A stretch of 64,000 nt of DNA from contig NZ_JABZEE010000037.1 in NCBI RefSeq assembly GCF_013387495.1, positions 1 through 64,000 on the forward strand, given 5' to 3'. Of the stretch, positions 25,046-33,627 are shown piece after piece. Each line of letters opens with the position of its first letter. Positions within the stretch are counted from its first letter, which is position 1. Under the pieces are notes generated by a model. It saw only the letters and a list, made by a program, of their open reading frames with translations. It did not search any database and had not been told where the DNA came from. This DNA is from Streptomyces sp. PKU-EA00015. Its GTDB lineage: Bacteria; Actinomycetota; Actinomycetes; Streptomycetales; Streptomycetaceae. A program made the position numbers and the translations under genes.

Positions 25046-26525
25046 CCTTCTCCAGGTGGTAGTAGTCGGCGACGCACTGCGCGGGCCACACCCGGCGCCC
25101 GTTGTTGCTGAACGGTTCCAGCATCCTCGCCACCGACACGGGCGTGTACGGGAGTTCCGTCTCGCCCCGCGCGGCGCCCGCACGCAGCGAGCGGTCCTGG
25201 CGGTCCCACCGCTCGGCCCGCACCTGCATGTCGTGGCCGAGGGAGACGAGGGGGGCCACGAGCCCGAGCACGGCCGCGGCGCACAGCGCCGCGGCCGTCG
25301 CCCTCGCGGCGCCCGGACGGTAGCGCCGCAGCCTGCGGCCGAGGACTGCGCCCGCGGTCACCAGCAGCACGATGTACAGCAGCAGATAGTCGTTCCAGGT
25401 CCGCTCCGTGGTCACGACCTGCGCTCCGAACACCGGATAGGTGATGACGGTGCACAGGTATCCCGAGACCAGGAACGCGAGCGCGCCCAGCGCGAGGAGC
25501 GGCAGCGGCCGCCGGGGGAGGAGGAACGACGGCCGGTCGGACCGGTGGCTGCGTGCCACGAGTCCCAGCAGTACGCCCGCGGCCACCGCGCCCACGTACT
25601 GCCAGGTCGAGAACACCGTGGCCAGGATGTGCGCGAAGCCGCGCAGGGAGCCCAGCAGCGATTCGGGGGCCAGCATGGACGTGCTCTCGGCGCCGTACCG
25701 CTCACGCCGGTTGCGGGACCCCGGCGACGTCACCAGCAGCAGCGTGCCGACGCCGACACCGGCGATGCCCGCGAGCGACCAGAGGCGGGCGAACCGCCGT
25801 GCGCCGGGCGTGAAGAGGCGCGGGGCGAGCAGAACGGCGCCGGACAGCACGACCAGGGCGACGACGGACGCCTCCTCCGACAGCGTTCCCATGAACACGC
25901 CGGCGACCGCCACCGTCACCACGGCGGAGACACGCCCGGCGCGGCTCCGGGCCCGCAGCAGCGGCAGCGCGGCGGCGCACGCCAGGACCGGCGCCACGGT
26001 GTGCGAGACGGACGCGGCGGGCCAGTAGAACGTCTTGTACGTGTTCGGCGTGGCGAACAGGAACACCGCCATGACCATGGCGGCCACGAGCAGCGGCACC
26101 CCGCGCGGCACGGACTGGCCCGTCCTGCGCAGCACCTGCGCGATCAGGGCCCACAGCAGCCCCAGCATCAGGACGCCGCTGACCAGGCCGAACCACTGGT
26201 GCCCTGCGACGGGGAACTTGGCGTACAGCCCCACCATCAGGCCGTTGCCGAGACGCCCGTTGTCGGTGTACCAGAACTTGCCGATCAGGCCCGAGACGCC
26301 GTGATCGCGGACCACGGGGAGGAAGCACCACTCGTCGGCGCTGGGCCGCACATGGCGTCCGAACCACGATGCCAGCCCGAGCAGACCGAGCGGCAGCGCG
26401 GCCAGGGCGAACGGCCAGGCGGCCCACCAGGACGCCCACGCACCCCGAGGGCCGTTCCGCCGCTCCGGAGCGCCGAGCCCGCCCGGTTCCCGCGCGACGG
26501 TGACGCCGGATGCGTCGACGGCCAT
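25020..26525 (-). CDS. Polytopic membrane protein, DUF6056-like (possible GT-C glycosyltransferase)
   Basis: The 501-residue protein has roughly ten or more membrane helices. Between the first two is an acidic loop SADEWCFLPVVRDHG followed by FWYTDNGRLGNGLMVG, typical of DUF6056 and GT-C transferases that use lipid-linked sugars. A long extracytoplasmic C-terminal part follows the last helix (RRVWPAQCVADYYHLEKV). The ATG at 26523-26525 has AGGGATGAT upstream. It is convergent with the GtrB-like gene; together they could decorate a surface polymer, which is inference. Confidence 0.78.
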   Translation of the reverse strand: MAVDASGVTVAREPGGLGAPERRNGPRGAWASWWAAWPFALAALPLGLLGLASWFGRHVRPSADEWCFLPVVRDHGVSGLIGKFWYTDNGRLGNGLMVGLYAKFPVAGHQWFGLVSGVLMLGLLWALIAQVLRRTGQSVPRGVPLLVAAMVMAVFLFATPNTYKTFYWPAASVSHTVAPVLACAAALPLLRARSRAGRVSAVVTVAVAGVFMGTLSEEASVVALVVLSGAVLLAPRLFTPGARRFARLWSLAGIAGVGVGTLLLVTSPGSRNRRERYGAESTSMLAPESLLGSLRGFAHILATVFSTWQYVGAVAAGVLLGLVARSHRSDRPSFLLPRRPLPLLALGALAFLVSGYLCTVITYPVFGAQVVTTERTWNDYLLLYIVLLVTAGAVLGRRLRRYRPGAARATAAALCAAAVLGLVAPLVSLGHDMQVRAERWDRQDRSLRAGAARGETELPYTPVSVARMLEPFSNNGRRVWPAQCVADYYHLEKVTYSKRLP

Positions 26526-26665
26526 ATCATCCCTGCCCTTCGGAAAACTGATGGTCCGGCATCCAAGAGGTGAATCCCGGGTACACCGTTCCATCTTCCG
26601 CCGGGCAAGATCGGCGGGCCGCCACCCCAGGCCCGGCCAGGCGTCGAGCCGGGTCCGCCGCCGGC

Positions 26666-27367
26666 TCAGCGGCAGGCGTACACGAACCGCGCCGACGCCG
26701 TGTGCCGTGACGGCGAGACGATGCGCAGCTCGGCGCGCGCCCGGTACTCGCCGCGGCCGTGGAAGGTCCACAGCAGGTGCAGCGTCGCCTGCTTCTGACC
26801 TCGCGCCACCTTCTCGTGGAGGGGCTGCGACGCCGTGCCGTCGCTGCGCACCCAGCGGTAGGTGAGGGTGCCGGGCCTGCCGTCGGTCCTCACCACGCCC
26901 ACGACATCGGCGGTGCCGTCGCAGCCGGGCCCCTCGGCCGGCGTCCGGACGGCGACACCGCGTACGCCGACACCGGGACCGTACTGCCAGGCCAGGAACG
27001 CGAGCACGGCCAGCAGCACGACGGCGAACGGCACCCAGCCGCGGAGCCGGCGGCCGTGGCGGCGCGCACGGCCACCGGCCGGTGGCCGACCGGCGAGGGT
27101 GCCGTGCCACACGTCGACGGCCGTCGCGGCGTCGCCGGCGCGCCGTACGGCCGCGGTCACCCCGGGCCCGAACCGCAGGACGTCGCCCTCGATCCGGTCC
27201 GGCGCGGCGTCCGCCGTCCGGCGGCCGAGCACGGCGGTGGGTGTGCCGGGGGCGTCCTGACTCTCCGGGCGCGTGAACCAGTGGCTGCCGAGGACGGTTG
27301 CGCTGTACTCGTCGGCTCCGGCGCCGTCCTGCCCCTCGCCGGAGCAGGGGCCGAGCTGACCGTTCAT
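26666..27367 (-). CDS. Membrane protein with Ig-like ectodomain, partner of the kinase
   Basis: This 233-residue protein has a cytosolic N-terminal part of about 110 residues, one membrane helix (WVPFAVVLLAVLAFLAWQYG) and an extracytoplasmic domain with two cysteines (EGPGCDGTADVVGVV, RFVYACR). The ectodomain pattern LTYRWVRSDG ... LLWTFHGRGEYRARAEL resembles the ectodomain of the upstream kinase (VVSWYTGD ... HTFQGQGCYW). The start overlaps the kinase stop (ATGA, 27364-27367). I infer a two-component surface sensing pair; the biochemical role is unknown. Confidence 0.8.
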   Translation of the reverse strand: MNGQLGPCSGEGQDGAGADEYSATVLGSHWFTRPESQDAPGTPTAVLGRRTADAAPDRIEGDVLRFGPGVTAAVRRAGDAATAVDVWHGTLAGRPPAGGRARRHGRRLRGWVPFAVVLLAVLAFLAWQYGPGVGVRGVAVRTPAEGPGCDGTADVVGVVRTDGRPGTLTYRWVRSDGTASQPLHEKVARGQKQATLHLLWTFHGRGEYRARAELRIVSPSRHTASARFVYACR

Positions 27368-28986
27368 GCGACCGGGCACCCCCTTCCGGTCAGGAGCTGC
27401 CGGGTGGACGTGCCGTTCGCGGCACCCGGGTCCGTGGACGCCTGGACACCCCAGTAGCAGCCCTGGCCCTGGAAGGTGTGGGTGAGCGGGAGGGTGTACC
27501 GCGTGGCGCCGCTGCGCTCGAACGTCTGCGAGCCGTCCGGCGCGCCGGGCTGCCCCTTGGTGTCGCCGGTGTACCAGGACACGACGATCGTGACCGGACC
27601 CGTGCCGTCCGTGGCGACGTCGACGGAGGCGGCTCCGGTCGCCGTGCCGGTCTGGCGGAAGCTCGTGACGGAGACGGACCGCACCGCCACCGGGGCGGGC
27701 GTCGGCGTCGTCGGCTCGGGGGACGGCTCCGTGGACGGTTCGGTGGTCGGCCACGTGGTGGGCCCGGCCGTCATCGGCGGGGCACTCGTCGTGGGGGAGC
27801 CGGTGGGCTCGGGCGCGGGGCTCCCCGAGGGGGACGGCGAGGACGTCGCGGCCGGCGGCGACGGTGCCGGACCGACGGACCCCTCGGGCCCCGGGGCCGG
27901 CGTATCGATCGCGCTGGGAAGCGCGCTCGTGGTGGCCACGGCCTCGGCGGCGGCCCGACCTCCCGCGTCGGTGCCCGACCGTGCGGCGACGACGACGAGG
28001 GCGGCGACCACGACGGCGACGATCCCTGCAAGCACCCGGCGCAGGCCGGGAGTCAGCCACCCGCCCGGCCCGGCGCCGAGGGAGGTCGTCGCCACCGCGG
28101 TGGTCCCGGCCCCGCTGCCCCCGGCCGACGGGAACAGCAGAGGCAGCAGCGCGGCGAGCGCCGCCAGCCGGCGCCGTCCGCGCTCCTCCCAGCCGGGCCC
28201 GTACGCAGCCCCGGCGATCTCGTCCAGCTCGGCCACGAACGCCGTCGCGTTCTGCGGACGGTCCTCGGGCGCCTTCGCGAGCCCCCGCCGGATCAGCGGC
28301 CTGACTGCCTCGGGCGTGTCGTCCTCGGGGACCGGCGCGCCGATGTGCTGAAGGGCCAGCTCGGCGAAGTTCTCGCCGGTGTAGGGCTTACGGCCGGTCA
28401 GGCACTCGTAGAAGGTCGCGGTCGCCGCGTAGACGTCGGCCGCGGGCGAGGCCGGCTCACCGTGCCACTGCTCCGGCGCCATGTACGCCGGAGTACCCGC
28501 CACGCCGGGGGTACTGCCACGGCCCGCCGAGATGCCGAAGTCCACCAGCCTGGACGTGCCGTCGGCCGAGACCAGCACGTTCTCCGGCTTGTAGTCACGG
28601 TGCACGACACCGGCGCCGTGGGCGGCGGCGAGTCCGAGAAGGGAGCCCTTGAGCACCACCAGGGCCGCCTCCGGACCGGTCGCTCCCTCGCGGGCGAGCA
28701 GCGACCGCAGGGCGATTCCGTCGATCAGCTCCATCACGATCGCGGCACCGTGCGGCGCCTCGACGTATTCGTAGAGCCGCACGACATACGGCGAGTCCAG
28801 CGCGCCGAGCACTCGCGCCTCTGCCCGGAACTCGCGGACGAAAGCCGCGTCGCCGCGCAGCCGTTCTCCCAGGTACTTCACGGCGACCGGCACGCCGGTG
28901 GCGTCATGGACGGCGAGGACGACACGTCCGCCGGCCCCCGATCCGAGCTCCCGGGACTCGGTGTATCCCGGCACCGACCAGCTCAT
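27364..28986 (-). CDS. Receptor-type Ser/Thr protein kinase
   Basis: The 540-residue protein has an N-terminal Hanks-type kinase domain (residues about 8-265): glycine loop LGSGAGGRVV, Lys37 in VAVKYL, catalytic HRDYKPEN (Asp131), DFGIS (Asp149) and GTPAYMAPEQW. HRDYKPEN lacks the common Leu but retains all catalytic residues. A membrane helix (VLAGIVAVVVAALVVVAA) follows, then about 90 residues of Pro/Ser/Thr linker and a C-terminal ectodomain with two cysteines. It should phosphorylate cytosolic targets in response to an external signal. The next gene overlaps it by 4 nt. Confidence 0.95.
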   Translation of the reverse strand: MSWSVPGYTESRELGSGAGGRVVLAVHDATGVPVAVKYLGERLRGDAAFVREFRAEARVLGALDSPYVVRLYEYVEAPHGAAIVMELIDGIALRSLLAREGATGPEAALVVLKGSLLGLAAAHGAGVVHRDYKPENVLVSADGTSRLVDFGISAGRGSTPGVAGTPAYMAPEQWHGEPASPAADVYAATATFYECLTGRKPYTGENFAELALQHIGAPVPEDDTPEAVRPLIRRGLAKAPEDRPQNATAFVAELDEIAGAAYGPGWEERGRRRLAALAALLPLLFPSAGGSGAGTTAVATTSLGAGPGGWLTPGLRRVLAGIVAVVVAALVVVAARSGTDAGGRAAAEAVATTSALPSAIDTPAPGPEGSVGPAPSPPAATSSPSPSGSPAPEPTGSPTTSAPPMTAGPTTWPTTEPSTEPSPEPTTPTPAPVAVRSVSVTSFRQTGTATGAASVDVATDGTGPVTIVVSWYTGDTKGQPGAPDGSQTFERSGATRYTLPLTHTFQGQGCYWGVQASTDPGAANGTSTRQLLTGRGCPVA

Positions 28987-29240
28987 CTCGTCCCCCTGTC
29001 TGGCTGACGTCCCGCCGGGGCCGTTGACGTCGGCTCCGGCTCACGGACTGTCCTCAGCACAGACACATTTCCCTCACGGCTGGTTCCCGCAGGGATCAGG
29101 ACAATTACCGCTTCAGTCAGCGCTTGGCATGGACCTGCCTGACTGCCTCGGGTTAGGCTCCGCCCCGAGCGCCTCTGAGAGCGCTCTCACCACGACCTGT
29201 TCCTCCCCACCCTGCCGGAACCAGTGAAAGGTCGAACGCC

Positions 29241-30443
29241 GTGAGACGCATGAAAGCCATGTGTGCCGGATCCAGCCGCAGCCGAGGTACGTGCGCGACG
29301 ACGGTCGTACGCACCGGCCTCGCCGCACTCCTCGCCCTCGGAGCATGGGCGTCGGCCGGTGCGGGCCCCGCGTCCGCCACGGCGCAGGAGCCCGTCCCCT
29401 CCGCCGACGCACCGGCGTCGGCGGGTCTGCTCCATGGGATGCAGAAGGACCTGGGGCTCACCGAGAGCCAGGCGCGGGAGCGACTCGCGGCCGAGCGGGC
29501 CGCCGTCGCGATCGAACCGAAGGCGCGCCGTGCCGCTCAGGGCGCGTACGGCGGTTCCTGGTTCGACGCGGACAGCGGACGCCTGACCGTCGCCGTGGCC
29601 GACGCCCGCAGGGCAGCCGCCGTACGGGCCACGGGCGCGGCCGTCCGGCTCGTCGAGCACAGCGCGAGCCGGCTCGACGCGGCCAAGCAGGCGATCGACA
29701 CGCTGGACGCTCCCCGCGGAGTCGGCAGTTGGCACGTCGATCCCGCGGCCAACCGGATCGTGGTGAACGTCGTCCGCGCCGAGCGCTCGGACAACGATGT
29801 CGAAGCATTCCTCGACCGTGCCCGCCGAGCCGGTCCGGTCCTGGTGAGGGAGGTGGCCGAGGCGCCGCGGACCTTCGCGGCGGGCACGGTCGGCGGCGAT
29901 CCCTACTACACGGGCAACGTCCGCTGCTCGATCGGGTTCTCGGTGCACGGCGGCTTCGTGACGGCCGGCCACTGCGGGCGGCCGGGCGCGGCCGTACGCG
30001 GGTGGGACGGCTCGCACATCGGCACGTTCCAGGGGTCGTCGTTCCCGGACAACGACTACGCGTGGGTGAACGTCGGCAGCGGCTGGTGGACCGTGCCCGT
30101 GGTCCTGGGCTGGGGCACGGTGCCCGACCGGTTGGTGCGCGGCTCGGCCGAGGCGCCCGTCGGCGCCTCGATCTGCCGCTCGGGCTCCACGACGCACTGG
30201 CACTGCGGCAGCGTTCTCGCCAAGAACGAGACCGTCAACTACAGCCAGGGTGCGGTCCATCAGATGACGAAGACCAGCGTGTGCGCCGAACCGGGCGATT
30301 CCGGGGGATCGTTCATCAGCGGCGACCAGGCGCAGGGCGTCACATCCGGCGGCTGGGGCAACTGCAGTGGCGGCGGACAGACCTGGTACCAGCCGGTCAA
30401 CGAGATCCTGGCCCGCTACGGACTGAGGCTGCACACCGCCTGA
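29241..30443 (+). CDS. Secreted chymotrypsin-like (S1E) serine protease with propeptide
   Basis: The 400-residue preproprotein has a long leader with hydrophobic core (VRTGLAALLALGAWASAGAG), an alpha-lytic-type prodomain (residues about 60-210, MQKDLGLTESQARERLAAE to VREVAEAPRTF) and a mature protease of about 190 residues. Catalytic residues are seen in FVTAGHCG (His), DNDYAWV (Asp) and EPGDSGGSF (Ser). It is like Streptomyces griseus proteases, which fold with their prodomain and then cleave themselves free. GTG at 29241 follows AAAGG; an ATG three codons later is possible. A T-tailed terminator follows. Confidence 0.93.
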   Translation: MRRMKAMCAGSSRSRGTCATTVVRTGLAALLALGAWASAGAGPASATAQEPVPSADAPASAGLLHGMQKDLGLTESQARERLAAERAAVAIEPKARRAAQGAYGGSWFDADSGRLTVAVADARRAAAVRATGAAVRLVEHSASRLDAAKQAIDTLDAPRGVGSWHVDPAANRIVVNVVRAERSDNDVEAFLDRARRAGPVLVREVAEAPRTFAAGTVGGDPYYTGNVRCSIGFSVHGGFVTAGHCGRPGAAVRGWDGSHIGTFQGSSFPDNDYAWVNVGSGWWTVPVVLGWGTVPDRLVRGSAEAPVGASICRSGSTTHWHCGSVLAKNETVNYSQGAVHQMTKTSVCAEPGDSGGSFISGDQAQGVTSGGWGNCSGGGQTWYQPVNEILARYGLRLHTA

Positions 30444-30473
30444 TCGGTACAGCGCCGCCGACCGGCGGCGGAC

Positions 30474-30507
30474 ATGCTGCCGCTCCTCAGGGAGCGGCAG
30501 CATTTTT
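30474..30507 (+). terminator. Rho-independent terminator of the protease gene
   Basis: A perfect 13-bp stem (30474-30486 with 30491-30503) with a TCAG loop is followed by T residues to 30507. A smaller GC hairpin (30453-30470) lies just before it. The permease relic begins directly at the T-tract. Confidence 0.92.
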
Positions 30508-31248
30508 CCGACCGGCGACAACTACGCCGAACTGTTCGCCTCCGAACGCTGGCGCCACGCCCTGCTGTTCACCGTGCTCTGCACCCTCGGCACCGTCTTC
30601 GCCGAAGTCGTCCTCGGCACCGTCGTCGCGCTCGTCCTGGAGCGGCTGACCGACGGCCGGGGCTGGACGATGGCGCTGCTCCTGCTGCCGTGGGCGATGA
30701 TCACCGTCGTGTCGGCGCAGCTGTGGGCGTACGTCTACAACGGGGTGTACGGCGTCCTGTCGTACGCCGTGGAAGCCGTCACCGGCGGCCAGGTCGACAT
30801 TCTGGGCACACCGGTGTCCGCCGTGCCGGCGATGAGCGTCGCCGACATCTGGAAGACCACCCCGTTCGTCGCGATCATCGTGCTCGCGGGGCTGGTCATG
30901 CTGCCGGGCGACATCACCGAGGCGGCCCGGATGGACGGCGCGAACGCGTGGACGATCTTCTGGCGCGTCCGGCTCCCGCTGCTGCGGCCCATCCTCGCGA
31001 TCGCCGTCCTCTTCCGCATCCTCCAGGCCTTCGGCATCTTCGACCTGCCGTTCGTCCTGAGCGGCGGCGGACCGGGCGACGCCACGCAGTCGCTGGCGCT
31101 GCTGGGATGGCAGGTCATGTTCCAGAACCTCAGTTTCGGCCCCGGAGCCGCCGTCGCCGCCTCCACAGCGGCGCTCGTATTCGCCGGCTGCCTCGTCTTC
31201 CTGCGGGCCTTCCGCACCCAGGTCGGCGAAGCGGAGGAGACCGCATGA
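30508..31248 (+). pseudogene. 5'-truncated sugar ABC transporter permease (MalF/UgpA type)
   Basis: The open frame enters from the protease terminator as PTGDNYAELFASERWRHALLF and continues through helices to EAARMDGANAWTIFWRVRLPLLRPIL (EAA loop, split here for length) and a normal C-terminus. The first one or two helices and any start codon are missing, since the homology begins about 30510. A GTG at 30574 could start a 224-residue product, shorter than the usual 290-310. The sugar-binding protein gene expected upstream is absent. Together with the damaged partner permease, this is most likely a dead importer. Confidence 0.75.
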
Positions 31249-31819
31249 ACACGATCCGACGCCGCCCGCGGCCGACCTGGACGCATGCCGCGGCCCTGGT
31301 GATCGCCGCCTTCGTGGCGGCCCCGCTGGACTGGATGTTCGCCGGGTCGGTGAAGTCCCGCACGGAGATCGCCGCCGACCCGCCGACGCCGTGGCCGCGG
31401 GACCTGACGTGGGAGAACTACGAAGAGGCGTTCGGCCGCTACCACTTCGGCACCTACATGGCCAATTCGGTGATCGTGTCCGTGATCGCCACCGTGATGG
31501 TCCTGGCCCTCGCCACGTTCGCCCGGTCCGTACCGTCGTCTCGGTGATCCTGCCGCAGGCCACGCCGGGCGTGTTCACGGCCGGCGTGTTCACCTTCACG
31601 GCGTGCTGGACGGAGTTCCTGATAGCCGTCACGCTGAACAGTGCCGACGCCTACCGCACGATCCCCGTCGGCATGGCCCTGTTCGGCGACCAGTACGACG
31701 TCCTCTACGGCACGATCTTCGCCGCCGCGACCGTATCCGTCCTGCCCATCGCCCTGTTGGTCCTCGTCTTCCGCAAGGCCGTCGTGTCCGGCCTGACCTC
31801 CGGCGCCGTCAAGGGCTGA
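31245..31819 (+). pseudogene. Internally deleted sugar ABC transporter permease (MalG type)
   Basis: The gene starts with ATG at 31245 overlapping the previous stop and reads a normal N-terminus (FVAAPLDWMFAGSVKSRTEI, YHFGTYMANSVIVSVIATV) up to ATFARS near 31535. Downstream, in another frame, the C-terminal end VILPQATPGVFTAGVFTF and TACWTEFLIAVTLNSADAYR runs to 31819. Roughly 90 residues, including the EAA loop that contacts the ATPase, are missing between the two parts. The shift in frame confirms disruption. The adjoining GH13 gene is intact. Confidence 0.85.
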
Positions 31820-31863
31820 CCCGGCCACGGCACACCGCTGCAACGAAAGGCTGCACCCTCTCC

Positions 31864-33465
31864 ATGACCACGTTCCGACCCGCCCCCGCCTGGCTGGCCG
31901 ACGCCGTCTTCTACCAGATCTACCCGCAGAGCTTCGCCGACTCGAACGGCGACGGCATCGGCGACTTCAACGGCATCACCGACCGTCTCGACCACCTCGC
32001 CTGGCTGGGCGTGAACACGGTCTGGCTCAACCCGTGCTTCTCCTCGCCCTTCCGCGACGCGGGCTACGACATCGACGACTACCTCGCCCTCGCCCCCCGC
32101 TACGGAACCGACGACGACCTCGCCCGGCTCGTGGCCGAGGCGGCCCGCCGGGGCATCCGGGTCCTGCTCGACCTCGTCGCCGGGCACACCTCGGACCGCC
32201 ACCCCTGGTTCCTCGCGTCGGCCGACGACCCCGCCGACCACCGCTACATCTGGACCGACGGCGACCGCCCCGAAGGATTCGTCGCCTCCCCGGGCCGCCG
32301 CCCGGGCGTGTACCTGCCCAACTTCTTCGATTCCCAGCCGGCCCTCAACTTCGGCTACGCGCGCCGTGACCCGGCCGAACCATGGCGGCAGAGCCCCGAC
32401 GCCGAAGGGCCGCGCGCCAACCGGCAGGCGCTGCGCGACGTCATGGACCACTGGCTGCGGCTCGGCCTCGCCGGTTTCCGCGTCGACATGGCCGCCTCGC
32501 TCGTCAAGGACGACCCGGACAAGCGGGAGACCGCCGCGATCTGGACGGAGCTGCGGCAGTGGCTCGACCGCACCCATCCCGAGGCCGTGCTGCTGTCCGA
32601 GTGGGGCGATCCCGCCGTCTCCGTACCGGCGGGCTTCCACGCGGACTTCTTCCTCCAGTTCGGCGGACCGACCAACGGCCGCCCCCTGCGCTCCCTGTGG
32701 AACAACCGCACCGGCACCGACAACGACGACTGGGACCCCGTCGACTGTTTCTTCGACCCCGAGGGCAAGGGGACACCCGCCCACTTCGTCGAGGCATGGC
32801 AGTCGGCCGTGGAGGCCATCGGCGACAACGGCTTCACCGCCCTGCCCACGGCCAACCACGACTTCTCCCGCCTCAACTGCGGCCCGCGCACTCCCGAGCA
32901 GCTCCCGGCGGCCTTCGCCTTCCAGCTCACCTGGCCCACCCTCCCCGCCGTCTACTACGGCGACGAGATCGGCATGCGCTTCGTCCCCGACCTGCCCGAC
33001 AAGGAGGGCAGCGTCCTCGGCCCGCGCTACAACCGCGCCGGCTCCCGCACCCCCATGCAGTGGGACGACACCGAGAACGCCGGCTTCTCCACCGCACCGG
33101 CCGACGCGCTCTACCTGCCCCTCGACCCGGACCCCGCCCGCCCCTCAGTCGCCTCCCAGCGCGCCGACGACGCCTCGCTGCTGAACCTGGTCCGCCGCCT
33201 GATCGCGCTGCGCCGCGGCTCACCGGAGCTCGGTCCCTCCGGTTCGGTGGAGATCCTGCACACCGGCTACCCGTTCGTCCACGTACGCGGCGGCCGGTAC
33301 CTCGTGATCGTCAACCCCGGCGCGGCCCCGGCGAAGATCACGGTCGACGAGTCCCGTACCGCGGGCGCCCGCCCGTTGGAGGCGCAGGGCATCCGCATCA
33401 CGGACGGCACGATCACTGCGGAAGGCTTCGCGTACGGCGTGTACAGTCTCGCGCCCGGGTCCTGA
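31864..33465 (+). CDS. GH13 alpha-glucosidase/oligosaccharide hydrolase
   Basis: This 533-residue cytosolic enzyme is a GH13 family member of the oligo-1,6-/alpha-glucosidase group. Conserved regions are FYQIYPQSFADSNGDGIGD, DLVAGHTSDRHPWF, GFRVDMAASLVKDD (nucleophile Asp), LLSEWGDPAV (acid/base Glu) and TANHDFSRL (transition-state Asp). The HDFSRL form rather than NHDQ and AGHTS rather than NHTS mark a divergent subgroup. ATG at 31864 follows a weak site. It was the last gene of a sugar import operon whose permeases are now broken, so it may act on sugars delivered by other routes. Confidence 0.9.
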   Translation: MTTFRPAPAWLADAVFYQIYPQSFADSNGDGIGDFNGITDRLDHLAWLGVNTVWLNPCFSSPFRDAGYDIDDYLALAPRYGTDDDLARLVAEAARRGIRVLLDLVAGHTSDRHPWFLASADDPADHRYIWTDGDRPEGFVASPGRRPGVYLPNFFDSQPALNFGYARRDPAEPWRQSPDAEGPRANRQALRDVMDHWLRLGLAGFRVDMAASLVKDDPDKRETAAIWTELRQWLDRTHPEAVLLSEWGDPAVSVPAGFHADFFLQFGGPTNGRPLRSLWNNRTGTDNDDWDPVDCFFDPEGKGTPAHFVEAWQSAVEAIGDNGFTALPTANHDFSRLNCGPRTPEQLPAAFAFQLTWPTLPAVYYGDEIGMRFVPDLPDKEGSVLGPRYNRAGSRTPMQWDDTENAGFSTAPADALYLPLDPDPARPSVASQRADDASLLNLVRRLIALRRGSPELGPSGSVEILHTGYPFVHVRGGRYLVIVNPGAAPAKITVDESRTAGARPLEAQGIRITDGTITAEGFAYGVYSLAPGS

Positions 33466-33470
33466 GCCGT

Positions 33471-33503
33471 CCGGCCCGCGCCGGTTCGTCCCGCGCGGGC
33501 CGG
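33471..33503 (+). terminator. Hairpin terminator after the GH13 gene
   Basis: An 11-bp perfect GC stem (33471-33481 with 33493-33503) with an 11-nt loop follows the stop by 6 nt; another GC-rich hairpin follows directly. No T-run. Confidence 0.75.
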
Positions 33504-33627
33504 CGGCCCGGCCGCCGGACCGAGCAGCGTGCCGACGTGCGTCGACCGCGGCCACGGGAAGCCCTTCCGGATCCCGGACAGCAACGCGCCGCAGCCGAGG
33601 GGCTTGCGGACACGGCAGAGGGCCGCG

